This document shows, in pieces, positions 13,853 through 23,152 of a stretch of 64,000 nt of DNA (the stretch's first letter is position 1; each line of letters opens with the position of its first letter). The notes beneath the pieces were generated by a model, which worked only from the letters and a program-made list of their open reading frames with translations, made no database searches and had not been told where the DNA came from. Position numbers and translations under genes: made by a program. Source of the DNA: Sphaerisporangium aureirubrum (GTDB lineage Bacteria > Actinomycetota > Actinomycetes > Streptosporangiales > Streptosporangiaceae). Location of the stretch: assembly GCF_042658925.1 (NCBI RefSeq), contig NZ_JBHSRF010000001.1, forward strand, positions 124,001 to 188,000. The letters are read 5' to 3'.

Positions 13853-16800
13853 CGAGCCCGTCCCCGGCCAAGCAGGCACTGCTGGCCCAGCGGCTGCGCC
13901 GCCGCGGCGCCGCCGCGATCACGGTGACCCCGCGCCCGGAGGGGACCGAGCCGCCGCTCTCGCACGCCCAGGAGCGGCTGTGGTTCCTGGAGCAGTACCT
14001 CCCGGGCACCCCCGCCTACACCGTCTCCCGCACGGTGCGGGTCGGCGGCGCGCTGGACGCCGGGGCGCTGCGCCGGGCCGTCCACGAGGTGACCGCCCGG
14101 CACGAGAGCCTGCGCAGCCGCTTCCTCACCTCGGAGGACGGGACGCCGCGCCTGGTCATCGACGCCGAACCGGCCACCGAGTTCCTGGAGGCCGCCGCGG
14201 ACTCGGTGGAGGCGGCCCGCGTCCTGGTCTCCGCCGAGCTGGCCCGCCCGTTCGACCTCGCGGCCGGACCGCTGATGCGGGTGCTGCTCGTACGGCTGGG
14301 CCCGCTCGACCATGTGCTGCTGGTCGCCGCCCACCACGCGGTCACCGACGGCTGGAGCGGCGACATCCTGCTCAACGAACTGCTCACCCTGCACGGCGGG
14401 CACGGGCCGCTGCCCGCCCTGCGGGTGCAGTACGGCGACTTCGCCCTCTGGCAGCAGGCGCGCGTGGGCACCCCCGCCTACCGGGCCGACGTGGACTACT
14501 GGCGGTGCCGGCTCGCCGGGGTGCCGCCGCTGGAGCTGCCCACCGACCTGCCGCGTCCCGCCGAGCAGGCGTTCACCGGGGCGGCACGGCCGTTCCGTCC
14601 GGACGCGGAGCTGGCCTCGGCGGTCCGCGCCGTGGCCGAGGCCCATGGCGCCACGCCGTACATGACGATGCTGGCCGCCCTCCAGGCCGTGCTCGGCCGC
14701 TGGGCCGGGCAGACGGACTTCGCGGTGGGCAGCCCGGTCAGCGGGCGAGGGCTGCCCGAGCTGGACGGCATCGTCGGGATGTTCGTCAACACGCTGGCCA
14801 TGCGCGCGGACCTGTCGGGGAACCCGACCTTCGCCGAGCTGCTGGCCCGCACCCGGGATTCGGCGCTGGACGCCTTCTCCCACCAGGCACTGCCTTTCGA
14901 CCAGCTCGTCAACGAGCTGAACGTGGAGCGCGACGTCAGCCGTCCGGCGGTCTTCCAGGTGATGTTCGCGCTGCAGAACCACACCGCGGGGCCGCCCGGC
15001 TCCGGCGAGCTGGAGCTGTCGCCGTTCGTCGCCGACACCATCGTCAGCCGGTTCGACCTCAGCCTCTACCTGCACGAGAGCGCGGACGGCTTCGACGGCA
15101 CGCTGGTCTACAACACCGCCCTGTTCCACGCGGACACCGTCGACCGCATCGGGGCGGGCCTGATACGCCTGCTGCGCTCAGCCGTCGCCGCCCCGCACAC
15201 CCGCCTCGCCGACCTGGACATCCTCCCGGCCGCCGAGCGCGCCCGCGTGCTGGAACTGGGCACGGCTCCCGCCCCCGCCTCGCTCGGCGCGGAGGGTCTG
15301 CTGCACGAGCTGGTCTCGGCCCAGGCGGCGCGCTCCCCCGGCGCCGCCGCGGTGATCTTCGAGGACGAGACGCTCACCTACGCCCAGCTGGACCGGCGCG
15401 CGAGCCGCCTCGCCCGCCACCTGCGCGGCCTCGGCGTACGGTCCGGCGATCGGGTGGCGGTCTGCCTGGAGCAGTCCGCCGGGGTGGCCGTCGCGCTCCT
15501 CGGCGTGCTGAAGGCGGGCGCAGCCTACGTGCCGTTGGACCCGGAGCAACCCGCCGAGCGCGTCGCGTACATGATCGGCGACGCCGGGGTCCGCACCGTG
15601 ATCACCTCGCCGGAGGCGCGGGAGCCGCTGCCGTCCGGGCTCACCGAGGTCACGCTCGACGCGCCGGGCCTCCGCGCCGAGGCGGTGGACGCCGTCCCCG
15701 AGGCCGTTCCCGAGGCGGGGGACGCCGCGATCACGCCGGACGACCTGGCGTACGTGATCTACACCTCGGGGACCACCGGCCGTCCCAAGGGCGTGGCGGT
15801 CCAGCACCGGGAGGTGGTCACCTACCTGGCGGGGGTCCGCGAGCGGCTCGCGGTCGAGCCCGGCGCCTCGTTCGCGCTGCTCCAGTCGCTGGCCTTCGAC
15901 TTCGGTGTCACGATCTTCTACCTGGCGTTGCTGACCGGCGGCCGTCTGCACCTGATCCCGTCCCGGACCTCGGCCCGCGAGCTGGCCGAGCACTTCGGCC
16001 GCACGCCCGCCGACTACCTGAAGATGACGCCGTCGCACCTGGCCGCGCTGCTCGCCGAGGCCACCGCCGCCGAACTGCTGCCCCGCAGGCTGCTGATCCT
16101 CGGCGGCGAGGCCTCCGGCTGGGGCTGGGCCCGGGAGCTGGCCGCGCTCGGGCGCTGCGCGGTGGTCAACCACTACGGCCCCACCGAGGCGACGGTCGGT
16201 ATGACGACGTTCACCGTCGACCCGGCCGTGCCCGAGCAGGGCACCACGCTGCCGATCGGCCGCCCGCTGCCCGGCGCGCGCGTCCACGTGCTGGACGAGC
16301 GGCTGCGCCCGGTCCCGGTGGGCGTGGCCGGGGAGATCCACCTCGGCGGCGCGCGGCTGGCCCGGGGCTACCTCGGAAGGCCCGCGCTGACCGCCGAGCG
16401 CTTCCTGCCCGACCCCTTCGGCGAGCCCGGCGCGCGCATGTACCGGACGGGGGACCTCGGCCGGTGGCTGCCCGACGGCAGCCTCCAGTTCCTCGGCCGC
16501 CGCGACCTGCAGGTGAAGGTGCGCGGCTACCGCGTCGAGCTCGGCGAGATCGACTCCGTCCTGTCCGGCTTCCCCGGCGTCGCCCAGGCGGTGGCCGACC
16601 TGCGGGGCGGCCGGCTGGTCGGCTACCTGCTGCCGGAGGACAGGTCCGGTGAGGACGCCGGGCGCCCGCCCGCCGCCGAGGTGCGGGCCTGGTTACGCGA
16701 CCGGCTGCCCGACTACATGATCCCGGCCCGGTACGTCTGGCTGGACCACCTGCCGCTGAAGTCGCACGGCAAGGTCGACCGGGCCGCGCTGCCCGAACCC

Positions 16801-19398
16801 GGCGACGAGCGGCTCGACGGCGGCTCCGGGTTCGTGCCGCCGCGGACTCCCGCCGAGGAGACCGTCGCCGGGATCTGGGGCGACGTGCTCGGCCTCGCCC
16901 AGGTCGGCGCGCTCGACGACTTCTTCGAGCTCGGCGGGCACTCCCTGCTTGCCATGCGGGTCCTGGCCCGGCTGCGCAAGGCCGCGCCGGAACACCGGAT
17001 CACGCTGATAGACCTCTTCAAGCACACCACCGTCCAGGAGACGGCGGCGCTGCTCGAAGCGGCCCCCGGCGCCGGTCCGGGCGGCCTGCTGCACCGGCTC
17101 ACCCCGGCCCGCGCCGCCACCACGACACTGGTCTGCGCGCCGTACGGCGGCGGCAGCGCGGTGATCTACAAACCGCTGGCCGACGCCCTCCCCGACGACT
17201 GGGCCCTGTACTCGATCGCGGTGCCCGGCCACGACCTCGGCGAGGAGGCGATGCCGCCGGACGAGGTGGCGCGGATCTGCGCCGAGGAGGTGATCGCCAC
17301 CGTCCGGGGGCCCGTCGTGCTGTACGGCCACTGCGGGCTGGGGGCCATGCTGGTCGCGGAGATCGCCCGGCTCCTCGAAGCACGGGGACGGGACGTCGAG
17401 GCCGTCTACCTGGGTGGCATCTACCCGTTCGCCCGGCCGGAGGGCCGCCTGACCAGGCTGCGTTACCGGCTGGACGACCTGCGCGGCGACCAGGGCCGGG
17501 TGAACGCGCTCACCGCGGCCGGTCTCGATGTCTCCGACCTGAGCCCCGAGGAGCTCAGGCTCATCGTCGCCAACCGCAGGACGGGCACCCGGGCGGCCGA
17601 GCGCTACTTCACCCGGCTGTTCGAGGAGGAGGCCGGACGGCTCGCGGCCCCGGTCGTCTCGGTGGCGGGAGAGCGCGACCCCGTCATGGAGTTCTACCAG
17701 GAGCGGTACCGCGAGTGGCATGTCCTGTCCCCGGTCACGGCCTGTGTGGTGATCGACGAGGCCGCCCACTTCTACCTGCGGTACCGGGCGGACGAGCTGG
17801 CGGAGATCGTCACCCGCGTCCACCTCGCGATCGGGACCGGCCGGACCGCTCCGATCGAGCGCGGCACCGGCGAGCGGACCTGGTGGCTGGAGGGCGTCTC
17901 CGGCGCGACCCCCGGGACGGCGGACGACGGCCCCGCCGCCGAGGGCCGGGACGGCCCGCGTGCTCCGGACGGCGGTGGCGAGGGCGGCCGGGACGGTACC
18001 GAGGGCCGCGCGGGCGGCGCCGGTCCGTCCGGCGGGCCGAGGCGGGCGGGGCCGCCGCCCAGCATGCGCCGATTCTTCGGGGTGGCCGCCGGGCAGGGGA
18101 TCTCGATCATCGGGTCGGCGCTGACCGAGTTCGCGATCCCGATCTGGATCTACCTGACCACCGGCTCGCTGGTCGACTTCGCGTTGTTCTCCATACTCGC
18201 GCTGGTGCCGGGGATGGTGGTGGCGCCGCTCGCCGGCACCATCGTCGACCGCAGCGACCGGCGCCGCGTGATGCTGCTCGGCGACGTCTGCGCCGGCGGC
18301 GCGCAGCTGGCGCTCGGCGTGCTGCTGTGGACCGGCAACCTGGCGATCTGGCACATCTACCCGCTGCTCGCCTGCCTGTCGGTGGCGCTGGCCTTCCAGC
18401 GGCTCGCGTACGGGTCGGCCATCCCGCAACTGGTGCCCAAACGCTTCCTCGGCCACGCCAACGGCGTCGTCGGCATGATGAACGGCGCCGCCCAGCTGAT
18501 CGTCCCCCTCGCCGCGGCCGGGTTGATGGCCCTCATCGGCCTGGAGGGCATCCTGGTCATCGACGTGGTGAGCTACGCGGTCGCGATCGGCAGCCTGCTG
18601 CTCATCCGTTTCCCCGCCACCATGGCCTGGCGCCGCCGCGAATCGATGACCGCCGAGCTGGTCAACGGCTTCCGCTACTCCTGGGGGAACAAGGGCTTCC
18701 GCCGCATGATCACCTTCTTCGCGGTGGTCAACCTGTTCATGGCCGCGCTGTTCCTCATGATCTCCCCGCTGGTGTTGTCGTTCGCGTCGCTCACCGACGT
18801 CGGCACGGTCGCCTTCTTCGGCGGCCTCGGGGTGTTCACCGGCGGCCTCGTCATGGCGACGTGGGGCGGCCCGCGGGTGCGGCGGTTCCGCGGCCAGCTG
18901 ATGTTCACCCTGTCGCTGGCGGCCTCCGCCGTGGTCATCGGGGTCCGGGAGGATCTCGTGGTGATCGCCGCGGGGGTGTTCGGCCTGTTCCTGTCGCTGA
19001 CCCTGCTCAACGGCGTCTACACCACGATCGTCCAGGTCAAGATCCCGCAGCGCTACCACGGCCGGGTCTTCGCGCTGAACCAGCTGGTGGCGTTCTCCAC
19101 CCTGCCCGTGGGCTACGCGGTGATCGCTCCGCTGGGCACGGCCCTGTTCGAGCCGCTGCTCCTGGAACAGGGCGTGCTCGCCGGCACGGTCGGCCTGCTG
19201 ATCGGCACCGGCGAGGGCCGTGGCATCGGCCTGCTCTACATGCTGCTCGGCACCGCCATCGCCGTGTGCGTGCTCGTCGCCCGCCGCCGCCGCGTGCTGT
19301 GGGACTTCGACGACCTGGTGCCCGACGCGCCGCCCGACGACCTGATCGGCTTCGAGGCCCTGCGGGACCGCGGCGCGCTGGTGAAGGGCAAGGCATGA
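13849..19398 (+). CDS. NRPS (C-A-T-TE) fused to an MFS transporter
   Basis: 1849-aa fusion. C3 (about residues 30-470) has intact HHAVTDG. A3 (about 480-985) reads DFTKIGHVG(K), closest to the aspartate code DLTKVGHIGK. T3 (about 1000-1070) has the LGGHSLL motif. The thioesterase (about 1075-1330) has YGHCGLG: Cys1162 replaces the usual Ser, with Asp1277 (GERDP) and His1307 (AAHFY) completing the triad. A Gly/Asp-rich linker (1330-1405) joins a major-facilitator transporter (1406 to about 1810, 10-12 membrane segments, motif DRSDRRR). The final module, release and export are therefore in one chain, presumably tethered at the membrane. Codon 949 is TTA. Translation is coupled to the upstream NRPS. 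NRPS-MFS fusions occur in other actinomycetes; the product here is unknown. Confidence 0.93.
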
Positions 19399-19446
19399 CC
19401 GGGTGACGCGGGTCCGCGGGGTCCGCGGTACCCCGCCCTCGCTGTG

Positions 19447-19545
19447 TCAGCCCTCGGTGGGCGGCTTCTCGTAGTAGTCCTTCATCGAGGGGTAGTAGTC
19501 GGTCCATTCGCCCCTGGGCTCATACGGCGGCAAACCCGCGCATGC
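19447..19545 (-). pseudogene. Possible C-terminal remnant of a protein gene
   Basis: The minus-strand frame ending with TGA at 19447 reads PPYEPRGEWTDYYPSM, then KDYYEKPPTEG. It is tyrosine-rich with G/C third positions, unlike the random-looking frames further upstream. It merges into the inverted repeat at 19556, which would have replaced the rest of the gene. No family recognised; it may be chance. Confidence 0.25.
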
Positions 19546-19555
19546 TGTGCATCCC

Positions 19556-19906
19556 GGGAATGGTCCTCGCGGAGGGCGCGCTCCGCGCGGAAGGCGCAAG
19601 GGCTGTTCTCCTGCGGGGGACACCCCCGCACCCCCGGGCCTGCCGGGCTCACCGTGCTCCACCGCGATGCCTTCCGTTAGATCGGTATCTCGCCGTACGG
19701 CGGCGCCGGATTCGCCGTGCCACGTCCCACCGCCGCGGCGCCGGAGAAGGGCCCGTAGGTGGGTCGGGAGCACGTCTCGGCCGGGGCGCTGGGTGCGGTG
19801 GGGCACGATGAGCCCCGCAGGGCCGGGGGTGCGGGGGTGTCCCCCGCATCGGAACAGCCTTTGCGCCTTTCCGCGCGGAGCGCGCCCTCTGCGAAGACCA
19901 TTCCCA
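19556..19906. repeat. Long inverted repeat, arms about 112 bp
   Basis: The left arm (about 19556-19670) and the right arm (about 19795-19906) are near-perfect reverse complements. Landmarks are GGAATGGTC, GCGCGCTCCGCGCGGAA, GGGGGACACCCCCGCACCCC and GGGCTCA[CT]CGTG. The 124-bp centre contains the first copy of a direct repeat. No transposase is encoded, so it could be a MITE-like or REP-like element. Function unknown. Confidence 0.75.
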
Positions 19907-19991
19907 TCGGCGCCGCGCACACCACGGGTTGACCGCCGTACGGCGGCGCCGACTTCGCCGTACCACGTCCTACCGCCGCGGCGCCGGAGAG
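19680..19991. repeat. Direct repeat pair (about 58 bp each), 242 bp apart
   Basis: Copies at about 19691-19749 and 19933-19991 share CGCCGTACGGCGGCGCCG, then TTCGCCGT, CCACGTCC and ACCGCCGCGGCGCCGGAGA. One copy sits in the loop of the large inverted repeat and the other just outside its right arm, both in the same orientation. Each copy contains short internal palindromes (GGCGCC). Confidence 0.75.
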
Positions 19992-20070
19992 CGCTTGTCA
20001 CGGGAGCGGGTGTGCTGCGGGCGGAGGGGGCGCGGGGTTGGGTGGGGGGCTCTCGGACCGGGGTGGCCGG

Positions 20071-20646
20071 TCAGGCGTCGTGGTGGGGGCGGTGGAGGAC
20101 GACCGCCGCGACGATGATCAGCAGGAATGCGGCCAGGCCGGTGGCGGTGCGCATGGCGTGGAAGGTGTCCCACTGCCGCAGGATCTCCTGGTGGCCCGGC
20201 GGGGCCGAGCCCGTGGCGGCCCATCGCTTGATGTCCTGGTGGAGGGGCACGTTGCCGAGCAGGGTGATCAGCAGGGAGCCGAGGCCCAGCACGGCGGCCC
20301 CCGCGGGCAGCAGGCGCGGCAGGCCGCGGGACGCGAGAGCCAGGCCGAGCGAGCTGATGATCGCCAGCGCCATCGCGGTCCGCATGACGGGCTCGTTGAG
20401 CCTCATCATGGCGCTGTGGAAGGTGAGCCTGACCTCAAGGGGCACGGCGTTGAAGGCCGGCACGATGTTGACGGCGCCGTAGGCGAACGTGCCCGCGAGC
20501 AGGCCGGTGGTCAGCAGTGCGAATCCCTGGAAAAGCCCGGTCACGCCCGCGCGCACCCGGGCGGGTGGTGCGGGGGTCGTCCGGGTGACGATGCTCTCCG
20601 GGCCGGAGGATGCCCGCCCCGGGTCGGGTCTCTCGGTCAGGTCCAT
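20071..20646 (-). CDS. DUF1772 (anthrone oxygenase-like) membrane protein
   Basis: 191-aa integral membrane protein with about four hydrophobic segments (near residues 35-57, 88-108, 115-135, 165-185). It matches the DUF1772 architecture: a first helix with LLAGTFAYGAVNIVPAF, a loop with an arginine/histidine pair (LTFHSAMMRLNEP), and a conserved NVPLHQDIKRW loop before the last helix, which has W-x-x-FH. The family includes the fungal anthrone oxygenases, but most bacterial members have no known reaction. The N-terminal 30 residues are polar and cytoplasmic. It is transcribed alone toward the repeat region. Family call is good; function unknown. Confidence 0.8.
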   Translation of the reverse strand: MDLTERPDPGRASSGPESIVTRTTPAPPARVRAGVTGLFQGFALLTTGLLAGTFAYGAVNIVPAFNAVPLEVRLTFHSAMMRLNEPVMRTAMALAIISSLGLALASRGLPRLLPAGAAVLGLGSLLITLLGNVPLHQDIKRWAATGSAPPGHQEILRQWDTFHAMRTATGLAAFLLIIVAAVVLHRPHHDA

Positions 20647-20773
20647 GACTTGAGATCGTCGTCCGGCGGCGGCCCGCGGTCATCCCGCCGGGGAGGGCCG
20701 CCGGACTACGGCGGGAGGCGTGAGCACGGGCCGGTCCGCTACGCCGGTCGCGGTAGGAGGGCTCGGCCTCTCG

Positions 20774-21130
20774 TCACTTCTCCATCAGTTTGTCGAGCTT
20801 GTCGAGCAGGCGGGCGGCCGCGTCCTCGATGTCGTCGTGGTCGCGCTGGGCGGCGCGGGCCTTGGCGGCGATCACGCCGCAGCGGTGGACCTTCTTGAAG
20901 TCGCCGTAGGGGAACTTGTACCTGCCCTTGGTGTCCTCGGGGTGCTCGTCGTCCTCGCCCAGGTGCCATTTCGCGTACTCGGCGAAGTCGTGCTTCTCCA
21001 GGAACTTGTTCTCCTGGTCGGCCGAGGGCTGGTGATCGCTCCAGTCGCCGTTCTCGTCGAGCTCACGGTGACCGTCGGCGATGAGCTTCTTCGCGAAGTC
21101 GAACGCGCGTTTGTTCAGAGTGACAGCCAT
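20774..21130 (-). CDS. Conserved small soluble protein, function unknown
   Basis: 118-aa acidic, helix-rich protein starting MAVTLNKRAFDFAKKLI. It contains the segment GRYKFPYGDFKKVHRCG, then VIAAKARAAQRDHDDIEDAA. I recall very similar segments in many uncharacterised bacterial and phage-associated small proteins, but no function is established. ATG 21130 has a strong GGGAGAAG ribosome site. It stands alone between the DUF1772 gene and the hydrolase gene, all on the minus strand with gaps of 53-127 bp, so read-through transcription is possible. Confidence 0.75.
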   Translation of the reverse strand: MAVTLNKRAFDFAKKLIADGHRELDENGDWSDHQPSADQENKFLEKHDFAEYAKWHLGEDDEHPEDTKGRYKFPYGDFKKVHRCGVIAAKARAAQRDHDDIEDAAARLLDKLDKLMEK

Positions 21131-21183
21131 GATCTTCTCCCTTCTCTCCAGCGGTCCGCTTAAACCTGGTGGCCGGGGGTCCG

Positions 21184-22071
21184 TCAGGCCGAGGCGGACG
21201 CGGTGAAGCCGGCGACCGCGCGGGCGAAGGCGCCGGGCTCCTCGATGTGGCCGAAATGGCCGCTGTCCTCAAGGATCAGCAACTCGGAGCCGGGGATCAG
21301 CTTGTGAAGCTCCTGCCCCCAGCGCACCCCGCAGATGACGTCGTACCGGCCGACGATCACCAGGGCGGGGAGGGTGAGCGTCCCGAGGGACTCGCGGTCG
21401 TCGATCATGTCGGGGACCAGATGCTCGTCGAGGCCCGAGATGTGTGATCCGCTCACCGTGTCCCGCATGGGGGCGAACTCCCGCTCGCGGCCCCAGTAGT
21501 CGGCGAAGTACGCCGGGAGCAGGCCGCGCACGGCGGCGGTGAACTGCTCGTCGCCGGAGATGGCGCCGATCGACCCGAAGGCCTCCAGCACGCGGGCGAG
21601 GCCGGGGTTCCCCGCGTTCCTGCGGGCGAACTCCTCCACGCCGCGCACGGCCTCGGCGATGTGCTCGGGCCCGGTGACGGGGGCGCTGTCGTACAGGATG
21701 ACCCCGGCGAGACGGCCGGGGCGGCGCAGGGCGTGGTACTGGGCCACGAAGCCGCCGTGGGAGTGGCCGAGGAGGAACACCCGGGGGACCGCGAGGTGGT
21801 CGATCAGGGCCTCGACGTTCCGCGAGTAGCGGTCCCGGGTGTACCCGTGGGGATGCGACGGCAGGCGGCCGGAACCACCCGTGCCGATCGGCTCGACGTA
21901 CACCATGGTCAGGTGCTTCTCCACCTCCGGCATCCGCAGGTAGTCCCAGTGCACCCCGGGGCCGCCGGGGTGCGCCAGGCACACCGGCCCGGTGCCGTGG
22001 ACGTGGTAGCGCTGGGTGACGCCGTCCACCTCGACGGTGTGGGTGCCGGGCGACAGCGGGTTGGTGCTCAT
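21184..22071 (-). CDS. Alpha/beta hydrolase (proline iminopeptidase-like)
   Basis: 295-aa cytoplasmic hydrolase. The oxyanion-hole region is HPGGPG (about residues 34-39), as in proline iminopeptidases. The nucleophile elbow is GHSHGG with Ser104, followed by Asp in VGRYDVICG and His in EDSGHFGH. The helical cap between about residues 130 and 220 is of normal size. The start ATG 22071 follows a GGAGGAGAT site. It lies 67 bp downstream of an ECF sigma factor gene on the same strand and may belong to its transcription unit. Substrate unknown; an amide or ester is likely. Confidence 0.9.
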   Translation of the reverse strand: MSTNPLSPGTHTVEVDGVTQRYHVHGTGPVCLAHPGGPGVHWDYLRMPEVEKHLTMVYVEPIGTGGSGRLPSHPHGYTRDRYSRNVEALIDHLAVPRVFLLGHSHGGFVAQYHALRRPGRLAGVILYDSAPVTGPEHIAEAVRGVEEFARRNAGNPGLARVLEAFGSIGAISGDEQFTAAVRGLLPAYFADYWGREREFAPMRDTVSGSHISGLDEHLVPDMIDDRESLGTLTLPALVIVGRYDVICGVRWGQELHKLIPGSELLILEDSGHFGHIEEPGAFARAVAGFTASASA

Positions 22072-22138
22072 GGGATCTCCTCCGGTCCTGGTGTCGTGAC
22101 TGACACCGGCAGGACGCGGAGGCGGCGGGAGAGTTCGG

Positions 22139-23077
22139 TCAGGCCTGTGTGACGGTGCTCACATACGCCGGGGCGTGCGGGTGGTAGAGCCGCAGGCTGT
22201 GGACCCGGCCCCGGTGCAGGGACATGAGCCAGGTCACCGCGGGCGGGCAGTGGTCCGGGTCGTGCGCCGGGTTGCTGATGTCCATCTCCCAGATCACGAT
22301 GTCGCGGCCGGCGACGACGTGGGCGAGGTGCTGGCGGACCCCCGCTTCGAGGTCGCACTCCATGCCCCGCAGGAGCAGGTCGCGCCCGCCGATCGGCCCC
22401 GGCCCGCCGAGCAGCGTGACGTCCGGCGACCACCGCTCGGCCAGGACGCGGGCGAACTCGCCCTTCTCGGCCGCCTCCAGGGTGGCGAGCGCCTCCCTGC
22501 GGCTCGCCGCGGCCAGCGCGGCGGCGTCGCCGTGCGCGGTCGCCGCGGTCGCCAGCAGGGCCTCGGCCATCTTGGCCCGTCCCTGGCTGAGCCTGCTGCG
22601 GACCGTGCCCACCGGCACGCCGCAGGCCGCGGCGATGTGCTCGTAGGACGTGACGCCGTTGCTGAAGTGGCGCAGCATGACGGCCATGCGGGTCGGCGGG
22701 GACAGCTCCTCGATCGCGCGCCAGATCCAGTCCCGCATCGCGTGCCGTTCCATCACCTGCTCCGGCGTCGCGTCCGCGGACGGCAGCGCCGCCTCGTCGA
22801 CGGGCCACACCTCCCGCACGGACCGCAGCCGCGTCCGGCACGCGTTACGGACGATCATGCGCAGCCACGCCCCCGCCGCGGCCGGGTCCCGGACGTCGCC
22901 GATCCGCCGCAACGCGACCACGGCCGCGTCCTGCACGACGTCGTCCACGTCCGGCCCGTACCCGAGCAGGCTCAACGCCACCGCCCGCATGCCGCCCTGG
23001 TGCCGCGCCAGCAGCACCCCGAGCGCCGCGACGTCCCCGGCCTGAGCGCCGAGCGTGAGCTCCAGATCCGAGATCAC
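22139..23077 (-). CDS. ECF sigma factor with C-terminal SnoaL-like domain
   Basis: 312-aa sigma factor. Region 2 (about residues 10-75) contains DVDDVVQDAAVVALRRIGDV and a WLRMIVRNACR segment. Region 4 (about 115-170) has IEELSPPTRMAVMLRHFS and the helix-turn-helix IAAACGVPVGTVRSRLSQGR. The C-terminal ~110 residues fit the NTF2/SnoaL-like fold found in ECF groups that lack a separate anti-sigma factor (for example ECF41/ECF56), where this tail controls activity. No anti-sigma gene is adjacent, in line with that. GTG 23077 is chosen because of a GGAGGGGGG site; a longer upstream frame lacks one. Confidence 0.87.
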   Translation of the reverse strand: MISDLELTLGAQAGDVAALGVLLARHQGGMRAVALSLLGYGPDVDDVVQDAAVVALRRIGDVRDPAAAGAWLRMIVRNACRTRLRSVREVWPVDEAALPSADATPEQVMERHAMRDWIWRAIEELSPPTRMAVMLRHFSNGVTSYEHIAAACGVPVGTVRSRLSQGRAKMAEALLATAATAHGDAAALAAASRREALATLEAAEKGEFARVLAERWSPDVTLLGGPGPIGGRDLLLRGMECDLEAGVRQHLAHVVAGRDIVIWEMDISNPAHDPDHCPPAVTWLMSLHRGRVHSLRLYHPHAPAYVSTVTQA

Positions 23078-23152
23078 ACCGTTCCCCCCTCCGGCTCGCC
23101 CAGCATATGCGGACAATTCGCCCAACCGGAGGGTCGTGTTTCTCGGCCTAGG

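Larger units (their letters stand above)
19399..20070. other. Repeat-rich non-coding stretch after the NRPS operon
   Basis: 672 bp with no convincing complete gene. It contains a long inverted repeat and an interleaved direct repeat (listed separately). A possible gene remnant lies at the left edge (19447-19545). Open frames exist on both strands, but they read through the repeats with arginine/proline-rich low-complexity translations and are not credible proteins. Confidence 0.7.

Noticed and set aside
16693..19059. 788-codon minus-strand frame opposite the thioesterase-MFS part
   Set aside because: Charged low-complexity translation. The plus strand has a continuous, motif-bearing NRPS-MFS protein.
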